DNA of 64,000 nt from SHZI01 sp041396045 (lineage in GTDB: Bacteria; Pseudomonadota; Gammaproteobacteria; Steroidobacterales; GCA-2729495). The position numbers were made by a program, and so were the translations under genes. The stretch is from positions 124,001-188,000 of the forward strand of contig JAWKZI010000004.1 in NCBI GenBank assembly GCA_041396045.1, given 5' to 3'. Shown here in pieces: positions 1 to 9,290 of the stretch (position 1 is its first letter; each line of letters opens with the position of its first letter). Below the pieces are notes generated by a model. That model did not search any database, was not told where the DNA came from, and saw only the letters and a list, made by a program, of their open reading frames with translations.

Positions 1-771
1 TTGCTGGAACCACTGGTGGCCGAGTTCGGCCGCAGTGAACTGGGCCGTATCGAGCAGATGTTACGCATCCATCTGAATGAAGAAGCACCGGCTTACGCTG
101 ACGAGCGACAACAGCCAACCTTCCTTTACTGTCCCGATCTGCCGACCACACCTTATTTCGAGCTTGCACTCATTCCGGAACTCGAGGAATTTGCGGAGCA
201 GACCCCTCATATTCAGTCGGAACTGCAGGCCTTGCTGACAAGCAATCAGGGCAGCAACGAAATCGTGTTCAGCTCACCCGACGTGGCCGCCCAGAATCTG
301 CGCGGCTATCACGGTGATCCCGGCTGGTCGGGCTACTACTTCTATCGGCATGGTGAGCGTCGCGATGTAAATTGTGCGGCTTGCCCGGTCAGCAGCGCGG
401 CACTCGATCAATTGCCGCTCTGCCGGGTAGAGGCACACGGACCCGAGGTTCTGTTCTCGGTGTTCACGCCGGGCACGCATCTGCTCCCGCATCGGGGTGT
501 CACCAATACGCGGGTTGTGGGTCATCTGCCGCTCATCGTCCCCGAAAATTGCGCGTTGCGGGTCGGTGGTGTGGAACATGTCTGGCAGGAAGGCAGGGTC
601 GTGGTGTTTGACGACACCTATGAGCACGAGGCGTGGAATCGCAGCAATGAAATGCGGGTCGTGCTGATCTTTGATCTCTGGAACCCCCATCTGACAGAAG
701 TCGAGCGGGCAGCAGTGGCCAGGCTCGTACATGCCATTGGTGAGTTTCGCAGCGCAATGGAAGCCGCCTGA
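1..771 (+). CDS. Aspartyl/asparaginyl beta-hydroxylase-like protein (5' end probably outside window)
   Basis: The frame is open from the first base and the first codon is TTG, so the true start is probably upstream. Residues about 110-228 look like the Asp/Asn beta-hydroxylase fold, a non-haem iron, 2-oxoglutarate-dependent cupin: an HRGVTNTRVVGHLPL stretch (His164, Arg171, His175) and a later FDDTYEHEAWN stretch (His209). In this family two histidines hold the iron without the usual acidic ligand, which suits His164 and His209. Cysteines lie at 125 and 128 (CAAC). The next gene starts 4 bases after this stop and encodes another hydroxylase domain fused to a sulfotransferase, so the two are probably co-transcribed. 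Family call is firm; the substrate is unknown. Confidence 0.8.
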   Translation: MLEPLVAEFGRSELGRIEQMLRIHLNEEAPAYADERQQPTFLYCPDLPTTPYFELALIPELEEFAEQTPHIQSELQALLTSNQGSNEIVFSSPDVAAQNLRGYHGDPGWSGYYFYRHGERRDVNCAACPVSSAALDQLPLCRVEAHGPEVLFSVFTPGTHLLPHRGVTNTRVVGHLPLIVPENCALRVGGVEHVWQEGRVVVFDDTYEHEAWNRSNEMRVVLIFDLWNPHLTEVERAAVARLVHAIGEFRSAMEAA

Positions 772-775
772 AACG

Positions 776-2692
776 ATGCGACTTCCCCGCCCCTTTTACC
801 GTTTGCCAGTGCGCTTCGATACGGAGCGTCTGGTCACCGAGGTCCGCGCTCTGCCCGAGAGTGCGTGGGCGCCCCATCCGAACGCCATCAAGGGCAACAG
901 TTCGGTGCGTCTGATCAGCGTCGATGGTGGCGAGAACGACGATGTGATGGGTCGCATGCTGCCGACCAGCCACTTGCTGGCAGCACCCTATCTTCGGCAG
1001 GTGCTGGCCAGTTTCGGCGTGGTCTGGAGCCGTTCCCGGCTGATGCGATTGGCGCCAGGCGCCAGCGTGCCGCTACATGCCGATATCAACTACCACTGGT
1101 TTACGCGGGTACGTGTGCACATCCCGGTCCTGACCCGCCCTGAAGTCAGCTTTCACTGTGGCGACCATCAGGTACATATGGCGACTGGCGAAGCCTGGCT
1201 CTTCGACAACTGGCGTCTGCACCGCGTTGAAAACCCTGCTCCGGCCGAGCGTATTCATCTGGTTGCCGACACCTCGGGCAGTGCGCCGTTCTGGCGCCTG
1301 GCCGCCCAGGCGGACCTGCCGGCGACAAAGTGGCATCAGCATCACTTTGACCCGACCGCAGACGCGCGGCCATTGACGGAGATCAACTCGTCATCAGCGG
1401 TGATGCCGGCGACAGAAGTCGAGTTGCTGCTGCGCGATCTGGGCACCGAACTTGTGCAGGGCAATGGCGACCACTTGGCCGCAGATGAGTCGGGCCAGAA
1501 TGCAGTCAATCGCTACCACCTGCTGCTGGAAGAGTTCTGCCACGACTGGCGGCAACTGTGTGCCCTGCACGGCCTGGCCGGCGATGGTCTGCCGGATTTC
1601 CGGAATGCTGCCGAGGCCTTGCGTGCCGGATCACACCAGTTTGGCATCAACCTGGTGATGCGCACCAACGGCGTCGCCGCACATCGGGTGCTTGAAGCCC
1701 GCGTGCTACAGCATCTGCTGCCGACCTCCTCGCCATTGGCAGCTCGCCGGAGTTCAGTTACGCACGTCCGTGGGCAGGCTTCACCGACCGGGCCGCCACC
1801 CGGATCACCGGCAAATCCACTGCTTGAATCGCCGGTCTTCATCGTCGCGGCACCCCGCTCCGGCAGCAGCTTGCTGTTTGAAACACTGGCAGCACACGGA
1901 TCCATTGCCACGCTCGGCGGCGAGGCACACTGGCTGATCGAGGGTCTGCCAGCGCTCAAACCCGGGGCGCCTGGCATCGACTCGAATCGGTTGACGGCTG
2001 CTGACCTGAATCCCGACATTGCGGCGACTATTCGCCACAGCATTGTCAGTCGACTGCGGGACTCTGGCGGGCAGCCTGTGCCGCTTCAAAGCGATTACAA
2101 AAATCGAGGTGCATCAGGCCCGGACCATAGCCGCTCGCTGCAGTTTCTGGAAAAGACGCCGAAGAACGCGCTGCGGATTCCCTTCTTCCATGCACTGTTT
2201 CCGGCTGCCCGATTCATTTTTCTGTGGCGCGATCCGCGCGAGAACATCAGCAGCATCATCGAAGCCTGGCGATCCGGTGGCTTCATCACCTACCCGACCC
2301 TGCCTGGCCGGGATGACCCCTGGTCGATGCTGTTGCCACCGCAGTGGCAACTACAGCGCGGACGCCCGGTCGAGGAAATCGCAGCCTGGCAATGGGACAG
2401 CACCAATCGTTTCATCTGCGACGATCTGGCCGCCGTGCCCCGTGAGCAATGGACCGTTGTCCGCTACGACGAGTTGCTGGCGTCCACCACTGCCACCGTT
2501 GATCGCCTGTGTGCGTTCATGGGGATGAAGGTCGACACGGCGCTGGCCGCTCGACTGGCGACGCCTCTGCCTTTGTCACGGTATACGCGAACACCGCCAG
2601 CGCCGGACAAATGGCGCCGCAATGCCGACCTCATTGAACGGATATTGCCGGATGTGGCAACCACCTGGCACCGGCTCGACACGCTGCGCTGA
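776..2692 (+). CDS. Fused Asp/Asn beta-hydroxylase-like / sulfotransferase protein
   Basis: 638 residues from ATG at 776, chosen because it follows the previous stop by 4 bases; an in-frame ATG at 731 would overlap the upstream gene by 41 bases. Residues about 1-170 form an Asp/Asn hydroxylase-like domain: VPLHADINYHWFTRVRVHIP with His101, then WLFDNWRLHRVENP with His149. Residues about 200-330 are a helical region I do not recognise. From about 350 a PAPS-dependent sulfotransferase begins: FIVAAPRSGSSLLFE matches the 5'-phosphosulfate loop, and FLWRDPRENISSIIEAW matches the 3'-phosphate motif (Arg and Ser). The fusion suggests hydroxylation and sulfation of the same or linked target, which is inference. 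The frame is intact, unlike its neighbours on the minus strand. Confidence 0.85.
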   Translation: MRLPRPFYRLPVRFDTERLVTEVRALPESAWAPHPNAIKGNSSVRLISVDGGENDDVMGRMLPTSHLLAAPYLRQVLASFGVVWSRSRLMRLAPGASVPLHADINYHWFTRVRVHIPVLTRPEVSFHCGDHQVHMATGEAWLFDNWRLHRVENPAPAERIHLVADTSGSAPFWRLAAQADLPATKWHQHHFDPTADARPLTEINSSSAVMPATEVELLLRDLGTELVQGNGDHLAADESGQNAVNRYHLLLEEFCHDWRQLCALHGLAGDGLPDFRNAAEALRAGSHQFGINLVMRTNGVAAHRVLEARVLQHLLPTSSPLAARRSSVTHVRGQASPTGPPPGSPANPLLESPVFIVAAPRSGSSLLFETLAAHGSIATLGGEAHWLIEGLPALKPGAPGIDSNRLTAADLNPDIAATIRHSIVSRLRDSGGQPVPLQSDYKNRGASGPDHSRSLQFLEKTPKNALRIPFFHALFPAARFIFLWRDPRENISSIIEAWRSGGFITYPTLPGRDDPWSMLLPPQWQLQRGRPVEEIAAWQWDSTNRFICDDLAAVPREQWTVVRYDELLASTTATVDRLCAFMGMKVDTALAARLATPLPLSRYTRTPPAPDKWRRNADLIERILPDVATTWHRLDTLR

Positions 2693-2708
2693 ACAGCGTT
2701 CTCCGCGT

Positions 2709-3409
2709 TCAGTCCTCGAAGACGTAGCGGTAGCGTGCAATTACCGCGGCATCCCGTTTCGCAACCATGTCACGCAGCGCCTGGTTGTAATAGCTGCTGC
2801 AGGGTCCGTGCTTCGAGACGTTCCGGGCAGGTGCCTGGAGCACTTCCTCGCGCCAGGTTGCGCTGACCGGTTGACCCGCCGCTTCGAACAAGCTCAACAG
2901 TTGCCCGGGTAGCTGTTCCATGCGGCCGATATGCGGTGCGTCCTGTCCGCCAGGGTCGCCATACATATAGTGATACAGAAACGAATAGAACCCTCTGCGC
3001 TGCCACGCATCCTGGCCAGTGCAAAGCCCGGCAGATTCAGGCCTCGCGTGCCGTAGTCTCGCGGGAGTAGCTCAACGATTCTGGCCAGCATTGCCTCGTT
3101 CTGCCCGAGGTCCAGCATGTTGGCGATGGTGTGGGTGAAATCAAGCTGCCCATCGTTACTGAGCACACGGTACAGGGCATTGGGCTTCGGCCGTTGCTGC
3201 TGAAAGCTGTACCACGAAACGTAGTAGCTCCACGGATTCCGCACCAGACCCAGTACTGGCAGATGGACGCATGATTCGGGAATCAGATGCCGTGGCAGGT
3301 GGTAACCAATCTCGCGAGCGTCCGGGCAATGGCGTCGAAGGATATGGTTGACGAAACTGCCACCGGACTTGTGCAGGTGCAAAAATACCAGGCTACCCGT
3401 GACGATCAT
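2709..3409 (-). CDS. Sulfotransferase family protein, one frameshift
   Basis: Reconstructed length is about 233 residues. The N-terminal part has the 5'-PSB loop FLHLHKSGGSFVNHIL and the 3'-PB motif VLGLVRNPWSYYVSWY, both typical of PAPS sulfotransferases. After about residue 140 the frame slips: homologous-looking sequence resumes in another frame as FYSFLYHYMYGDPGGQD and ends HGPCSSYYNQALRDMV...YRYVFED, the usual C-terminus of this family. One missing base in the run of three Cs on the plus strand at 2991-2993 would restore one frame. The ATG overlaps the stop of the upstream hydroxylase gene (ATGA, 3406-3409), so the two are translationally coupled. Either a recent pseudogene or a sequence error; I favour error. 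Confidence 0.75.
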
Positions 3410-4043
3410 GCCGAGAGGTTGGCCAGGTGACGTTCCACCTCGGGAAGATGCTGGCCCAGCGAGCGCTCGCCCCGGGTGATCAGGTCGAGCAATGTCGCAG
3501 TGGGTAGAAAATCACAGATCAGGTGAGTACGAGACTGGTTGCTATCGGCATTCCAGACGCCATGCGGTGCACTGTTGTTCAAACCCCAGACCTCACCGGC
3601 CCGCATCCTGAATCCCTGCCCCGCGCACAGCATGTAGACATGGTCATTGGTGACAACGGGCACATGAATCCGCAGCGTCTTGGCAAAATACGGCGCACGA
3701 TCGATATGTGGGGCGATGGACTGGCCGGCAGGCAAGCGTGCCAGCAGGCAACGTTGAGCCGACGCACCCAGCATCTCCAGCACCTCACGAACGTAAGGCA
3801 AGTGCGCCAGTACCGGCCGGTCGTTGATCGGCAGCGGCCCTTCGGCCGGGGCATATCCACGCAGGAACAGGGCTTCTGCCCCCGGTGCACGCCGACGCGA
3901 CCACCTGTGGTACCCCAGACCGACGGTCCCAGGGCATCGATCCCGGCGGCCAGCCGTTCCGTATCGACCAACAGCGGCAAACGCACACAAGCCCCTAGCA
4001 GTTGGTGCTTGTCGAGGACAGGACTACCCGGCAGATCCAGCAT
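3406..4043 (-). CDS. Aspartyl/asparaginyl beta-hydroxylase-like protein, one frameshift
   Basis: About 212 residues when reconstructed, starting at the ATG at 4043 (MLDLPGSPVLDKHQ). The first about 54 residues are in one frame; the rest, from about AEALFLRGYAP, is in another. The switch coincides with a run of five Cs at 3879-3883 on the plus strand, a likely indel site. The second part contains the hydroxylase hallmarks: SIAPHIDRAPYFAKTLRIHVPV (His) and WGLNNSAPHGVWN (second His). The protein resembles the N-terminal half of the fused protein at 776-2692, so this gene and the following sulfotransferase gene look like an unfused version of the same pair. Its ATG is 22 bases from the start of the divergent methyltransferase gene, so the two share a very short promoter region. 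Confidence 0.75.
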
Positions 4044-4065
4044 TCACAGAGTATAAGTGTTAGTC

Positions 4066-4647
4066 ATGGCCAGCTTCGATCGCCCCGACAAACCGGTCCA
4101 TAAACCATCGGCATGGGTGCAACGCTACGCCGGCCTGGTTCCGGCTGGCGGTACGGTGTCGATCTTGCCTGCGGCGACGGCCGTCACGCCCGGCACTTTG
4201 CCGGGCGCGGACACCCTGTGGTGGCGATTGACGTGGATATCAGCGGAGTCGCAGATCTCAGGGACGTATCCGGCTTCGACGTCCGGCAGGCCGACCTGGA
4301 AACCGGTGACTGGCCCTTCGCGACCCCCAGCATGGCTGGCATCGTCATCACCAACTACCTGCACCGTGGGCATTTCGCCCACCTGCCCACCACCCTCAGT
4401 CCCGGCGGCATTCTGCTCATAGAAACCTTTGCCGCCGGCAACGAGCGCTTCGGCAAACCACGCAACCCGGACTTCCTGCTGGCTCCCGGCGAACTACCAC
4501 AGCACTGGGGCCGCACCTGCAGATCGTCGCCTACGAACATGGCCTGGAGCAGACCCCCGCCCCGCGGTCCGGCAACGCATCGTCGCAGTCCGAAGCAGCG
4601 ATCCCGTGCGGCTGCCAGTTACCCATACGCAGGGGCAGGTGCCGTAG
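4066..4647 (+). pseudogene. SAM-dependent methyltransferase, frame-disrupted
   Basis: Coding signal runs from ATG at 4066 (MASFDRPDKPVHKPSAW) to the TAG ending at 4647, about 190 residues, but in at least three frames. The central frame shows a class I methyltransferase: motif I DLACGDGRHARHFAGRG, acidic ribose ligand at VVAIDVD, and a later LLIETFAAGNERFGKPRNP loop. The first break is near 4156 (one base missing before the motif I Asp), the second near 4505, and a third near 4560, after which AVRQRIVAVRSSDPVRL reads on to the stop. The short length and sequence resemble TehB-like methyltransferases. It faces away from the hydroxylase/sulfotransferase pair. The true state (pseudogene or errors) cannot be decided here. 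Confidence 0.6.
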
Positions 4648-4680
4648 AAGTCTCAGTCTCTATTGATTTGGCATTCACTT

Positions 4681-5019
4681 CGTAGCCCGCGGCATCCCGG
4701 CGGGAAATCCCTTCCGCCTGGCGTGCGGCACGCCTTTTCGGCGGAAGGGACACCCGCCACGCTGCCGCTCGCTGTGGGGGCGAATGAGCTCTCATCGACT
4801 CGGGCGACAACATGAATTCCTACACTGCAGCGGGACGGCGGTGAGTCGGGGTATCGCGGGTGTGGAAGACCAGCCGGGCAGGACAGCCCGGCGCAGACTG
4901 AGTCAAGTGAGTGAAGGCCATGGACGGCCGTAGCGAACGTCCCGCGAAATCCCGACTCACTGACGGCACGCGGGTTACGGAGTGGGATCCAGATCGAGCG
5001 CAGCTGATACAGCTCTTAG
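4681..5019. repeat. Dispersed hairpin repeat, copy 1 (with internal insertion)
   Basis: This fills the 368-base gap between the methyltransferase stop (4647) and the convergent cytochrome gene end (5016). It shares long near-identical blocks with 30055-30268. The core is an 11-bp perfect stem (4708-4718 with 4740-4750) around a 21-base loop at 4719-4739, which itself holds a 7-bp palindrome ggcgtgc/gcacgcc. Flanking bases add further pairing (ggcggg with cccgcc). Compared with copy 2, about 130 extra bases are present from about 4847. Near-perfect 20-base inverted repeats at 4841-4860 and 4941-4960 bracket most of this insert, which contains another short hairpin (gccgggc/gcccggc, near 4873-4892). 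No coding potential is evident. Confidence 0.8.
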
Positions 5020-5855
5020 GGGCGGGAGGCTACGGGTGGACGGCCGGCGATGATTCCACCGTGCAGGATGACGCCCTCCGCCGGTTTCGACGTCCATAGC
5101 TGTTCGGCAAAGCGCGGAATGGCCATTGCCGCGATGGGGAAGCACTCGACGAGCTGGGACGGCCTGGTTGGAATGCCATCCAGTGCGTAGCAGAAGAATT
5201 CCATCCCGTGGCGATCCACCGTGTTCCAGAAACCCCTGATCGACGGCACGCTGGCGGATATCGAGCCATTTCCCTGGAAATAGACATCGAACCGCGTCTC
5301 GCCAGCCGGCGTTTCCATGCGATAGCGCGTCGTGTTACTCATCAAGTGGTTATAGAAGCTGGGGAAGCGTTCGGACAGCGGCTTGCTGCGATCGACGGGG
5401 CCCTTCCTGTCGGCGATCGCCGGCCGGGGCCAGTCAGCCGCGCCGGTCTCCAGCCACAGGTAGGACATCAATGCCGTGCGCTCGGATTCCGGTACGGGTT
5501 CGGGGATCATCATGCGGGTGCCCTTAACCAGCTGCTCGGGTCCGGCCAGAAAGTCCCAGACGTGGCCAATGTCCCATTCGAAGCCTGCCTTTTTCAGGGC
5601 CTCAGACGAGGTGAACCCGGGACTCGTGCCAGCGGCACGCCCGATCACTCCCCACAGATTGGGTCCAACGAGATTGCTGCCGCCGTCTGCTACCGTGTGG
5701 CAGGCGCTGCAGCGCTGCTGGAACGCCGTTCGTCCCTGTTCATAGTCGGCACCAGCCAGCTGGTCGCGGGAAGGAGTTCCGGCCAACAGTGGCCCGGCCA
5801 GCAGGACTGTCACCAGCAAGGTCCCGGTTAACACGGCGCGCATTCGACAATCCAT
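5016..5855 (-). CDS. Exported mono-haem cytochrome c protein with unusual C-terminal domain
   Basis: 279 residues; a second in-frame ATG at 5843 (MRAVLTGTLLVTVLLAG) gives a cleaner signal peptide and may be the start. Residues about 30-135 are a class I cytochrome c: haem-binding CSACH, the NLVGPNLWGVIGR segment, and an axial Met in GTRMMIPEP, as in cytochrome c2/c550-type proteins. The remaining about 140 residues (from about RFPSFYNHLMSNTTRY) form a second domain that I do not recognise, rich in aromatic residues. It should act in the periplasm as an electron carrier fused to an unknown, perhaps ligand-binding, module. It converges on the methyltransferase across repeat copy 1. Intact frame. 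Confidence 0.8.
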   Translation of the reverse strand: MDCRMRAVLTGTLLVTVLLAGPLLAGTPSRDQLAGADYEQGRTAFQQRCSACHTVADGGSNLVGPNLWGVIGRAAGTSPGFTSSEALKKAGFEWDIGHVWDFLAGPEQLVKGTRMMIPEPVPESERTALMSYLWLETGAADWPRPAIADRKGPVDRSKPLSERFPSFYNHLMSNTTRYRMETPAGETRFDVYFQGNGSISASVPSIRGFWNTVDRHGMEFFCYALDGIPTRPSQLVECFPIAAMAIPRFAEQLWTSKPAEGVILHGGIIAGRPPVASRP

Positions 5856-5984
5856 TTTGATCTGCCTAGTTGAGTGGCAGCACGAATTATCCGTCGAGTG
5901 GGGGAAACCTCAGCGTGGGCAGTGCCAGGCCTCCGCTGGGTGGTGGCGCCAGTCTGCAGGCCGCAGCGCCGCCTGAGCGACCCG

Positions 5985-8133
5985 CTACCGAAGAGTCTGC
6001 CGGACTGCCCGGGCAGGCTGGTCTGCGGCCAGCAGCGGCAGGTCCGCCAGCAATGCCGGTTCACCAAGCAGGTAGCCCTGGGCCCAGGTGATGCCAAGCT
6101 GGCCCAGCAGGTCCAGCGTTGCCTGATCCTGAACGAACTCGGCAACTGTCTCCAGTTGCATCACACGCGCCACTTCAGCGATGGCGGCAACCACAGACTG
6201 GGAAATTGCGTTGGTCGGCAAATCGCGTACGAAGCTGCCGTCGATTTTCAGGGTGTTCACCGGAAACAGCTTCAGATAGGCGAACGAACTGAGGCCGGTG
6301 CCGAAAGTCGTCGTTGAGAATCTGCAGCCGGTCCGCCGCAGCGTATGCATGAAGTTCTGGGCACGCTGCAAGTTCGCCACCGCCACTGTTTCGGTAATTT
6401 CGAAGCAGATCAGCGCCGGCGGCACACGGCTACGCGCCAGTTGCTCCTGAACGAAGGGCAAAAACGCTTCGTCACCCAGACTCTGACCAGAGAGGTTAAT
6501 CGCAAAGTGGGTACCGGCGGTGCTCAGCGCCACTGCACTTCGACCCAGCATTTCCAGAGTATTGGCCACCACCCAGCGATCCAGTTCTTCCATGAGCTGG
6601 TAGCGCTCGGCAGCCGAGAGGAACTCGCTGGGAGAAATGTGGACTGTCGTCATCATCCAGCAAACGTACCAGAACCTCGTAGTAGCCATGCTGAGCGGTG
6701 TCTGCCTTGACCGGAACGATGGGTTGCCCCATCAGGGCCAGTCGACCAAGCTCAATGGCATTCCGGATGTAACCGACCAGGTGAATGTCATCGAAACGCT
6801 GAATGATTGACAAGTCCGCTGGCTGGTAGATTTCCACCCGTCCACGGCCGCGGTCCTTGGCCGCATCACAGGCCACCTGTGCGGTGGCCAACGGACCTTG
6901 TTCCGAGCGCAACTCACCCCGGTCGCTCAGACTGCCGACTCCCACACTGACCGATGCCCTGTAACTGCGCTCACCATGGCCAAACTCCAGCAGCTTGAAT
7001 CGGGCTGCGACCCGTTCGCCGATTTCACGCCCGGCTTCAAGGCCTCCTTCGGTCAGCAATGCGGCGAAGCGGTCACCACCCACGCGGGAAATCCGATGCC
7101 CGGCCAGCTCATCGCGCAAGATCTGGGCAAAGCTCGTTAATACGCGATCACCAACCTCCCGGCCAACGGTATCGTTGGCGACATTCAGGCGGTCAATATC
7201 GAAGTACATCAAAGTCCGGGGCGTTGTTTCGTCACTGGCCATTGCCGATTCGGTTACCGCCAATTCCTTCTCGAAGGCTGGCCAGGCCGTCAAGCCAGTC
7301 AGACTGTCATAGGTTCGTTCAAGGACGATGGCAATATGCGCGGCGACAAAGCGTGCGACGCGCGAACGGCGGCGCAAGCTGAAATCCGGGCCTTGCCAGC
7401 CGGCCAGAACCAGGGCACCAGCAGGCGATTCTGCATGCCCCGGGAGCATCGAAACACAATATTCGGCGTCTTCCCGGGCAGCATCTGCCACGGCCGATGC
7501 GGCCAGCGATTCCAGTTGCGCTCTGGAAATTTCCTTGCCCTGCAAGTGCAGCATGTTCTTGTCAGGAATCAGGATGGCGGCTGTTTGTACCTGCAGTAAC
7601 TTGTGGCATAGCCGCAGAATCAGTTGCAGGGTTGTTTCGCAATCCGGCATCCCCTGCACGGCCTTTTCGACTTCGTGAAGCAAGCGTTCTTCAGCCGCCT
7701 GGACGCCGAGCTTCCGATATCCTTCAACCAGCCGCAGACGCAGGCTCAATTCCCGCTCCAGCGTACGAGTGGCAGGTTGAAGTTTCGCGGCACAGTCGAC
7801 GGCTGTCAGCTGGGCATGCCCGGTATCAACGATGATCACAAGGGCGCCGAGCTTCTCGCTCTTCTCGTTTCGCATGGGCAACAGGTAGGCAACCGCATCG
7901 TCCAGATCGACCCGAACGGGGGTGGCCTGCTCACGGCGGCAAACGGTATGGAGTGCACTGGCGTAGGCGTCATTCAGGACTACAGGCGGATTCGGTTCTT
8001 CACTCCAGATAACGCTGCGATCCCGACCATGGCAATATATTCCCCGAAGTCCTGGCAACAGCACACGCAGCAACGCGCTGTAGTCGCGCAGTACCTGGGC
8101 CTTGTCCCCAGCCGTGCGTAGCTCCGCCACCAT
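5985..8133 (-). CDS. GGDEF/EAL cyclic-di-GMP signalling protein, frameshifted
   Basis: Reconstructed length about 715 residues. An N-terminal region of about 280 residues (probably GAF-like) is followed by a diguanylate cyclase domain with the degenerate active-site motif RVGGDRFAAL (GGDRF in place of GGDEF). An EAL domain follows: YYEVLVRL (EVL for EAL), FAINLSGQSLGD, CFEITETVAV, LKIDGSFVRDL, ETVAEFVQ and AQGYLLGEP. One frame break lies near 6637, at the start of the EAL domain. A second oddity is TTFGTG where DDFGTG is expected: the two aspartates are present in the shifted frame, so a compensating pair of single-base indels (around 6304-6316) may have hidden them. If real, the EAL domain would be inactive. 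It is divergent from nadA. Confidence 0.75.
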
Positions 8134-8243
8134 GCCCTGCCACCTGCCTTAAACTGCTGAAAGTTTGAAGTTTTTCCAGAACGGCCGGCGTGATCGTGCT
8201 CCCAGAAACAGCTAGCGCTCGTCGTGACTTATACTTGGCACAT

Positions 8244-9269
8244 ATGGCTATATCCAACAGCAACCTGGCATTTACCCCGGCCATTGAGCGGGAAACCCAC
8301 CATTTGTATGAGCGGGTTCGCCACGTCATACCCGACGTGGAATGGGCGATACACGCCCCCCTGATTTCAGCCATTAACCGGCTCAAGGCAGAACGTGAGG
8401 CCATCATCCTGGTGCATAACTACATGCGCCCGGAAATCTTCCATGGCGTTGCCGATTTCAGTGGCGATTCCCTCGGTCTTGCGCAGTTTGGCGAACGCAC
8501 GCCGGCAAAAACCATTGTGATGTGTGGTGTGCATTTCATGGCCGAGACTGCCAAGATTCTCAGCCCGGAAAAGACCGTATTGCTGCCCGACATGAGGGCG
8601 GGTTGCTCACTGGCCTCTTCGATCACCGGTGCCGATGTCCGGAACCTGCGCAAGCGTCATCCGGGTGCGCCCGTGGTCACCTATGTGAACACCTCGGCAG
8701 AGGTCAAAGCGGAATCGGACGTGTGCTGCACATCGGCCAATGCCGTGCAGATCGTCGAATCACTGGGGGCGGATGAAGTGATCTTCATTCCGGACCAGTT
8801 CCTCGGCAAATACGTGGCAGCCAGAACTTCGGTGAAACTGATCCTCTGGGAAGGTGCCTGCGAAGTACACGAGCGGTTCTCAGGCCCCGAACTGCGTGAA
8901 TTTCGCGAGATGCATCCGGGCATTCACGTCATGGCCCATCCCGAGTGCCCACCGGATGTGCTGGCCGAAGCCGACTATGTGGGGTCAACTTCGGCAATGA
9001 TCGCGCATGTTGGCAAGGCAAAACCGGACAAGGTGGCCATGATTACCGAGTGCTCCATGGCGAGCAACGTCGCGGTTGAGTTCCCGAAAACCGAGTTCAT
9101 ACAGCCCTGCAATCTGTGTCCGCATATGCAGCGGATCACTTTGCCGAAAATTCTGAGTGCACTTGAGAACATGCAACCAGCAATAGAGGTGCCCGGCGAA
9201 ATCGCCGAACGGGCCCGTCTGGCGCTGGAACGGATGCTGGCAGTCAGCCGCAGCGCCGCCCGCGACTAG
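8244..9269 (+). CDS. nadA: Quinolinate synthase NadA
   Basis: 341 residues from ATG at 8244 (MAISNSNLAF); an upstream in-frame start at 8190 would add 18 residues without family character. NadA condenses iminoaspartate with dihydroxyacetone phosphate to quinolinate on a [4Fe-4S] cluster in the cytoplasm. Visible hallmarks: ILVHNYMRPEI, GVHFMAETAKILSPEKTVLLPD, cluster cysteine in RAGCSLAS, MAHPECPPDV, STSAMI, and the C-terminal PCNLCPHMQRITL. The length fits the family. nadB follows 21 bases downstream, so both steps from aspartate to quinolinate are encoded together. Intact frame. Confidence 0.95.
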   Translation: MAISNSNLAFTPAIERETHHLYERVRHVIPDVEWAIHAPLISAINRLKAEREAIILVHNYMRPEIFHGVADFSGDSLGLAQFGERTPAKTIVMCGVHFMAETAKILSPEKTVLLPDMRAGCSLASSITGADVRNLRKRHPGAPVVTYVNTSAEVKAESDVCCTSANAVQIVESLGADEVIFIPDQFLGKYVAARTSVKLILWEGACEVHERFSGPELREFREMHPGIHVMAHPECPPDVLAEADYVGSTSAMIAHVGKAKPDKVAMITECSMASNVAVEFPKTEFIQPCNLCPHMQRITLPKILSALENMQPAIEVPGEIAERARLALERMLAVSRSAARD

Positions 9270-9290
9270 CCACTGAATCGCGCACCACCA

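Noticed and set aside
4681..5019. Repeat copy 1 as an insertion sequence or tRNA-like element
   Set aside because: No transposase frame, no target-site duplication identified, and the fold is a long hairpin rather than a cloverleaf.
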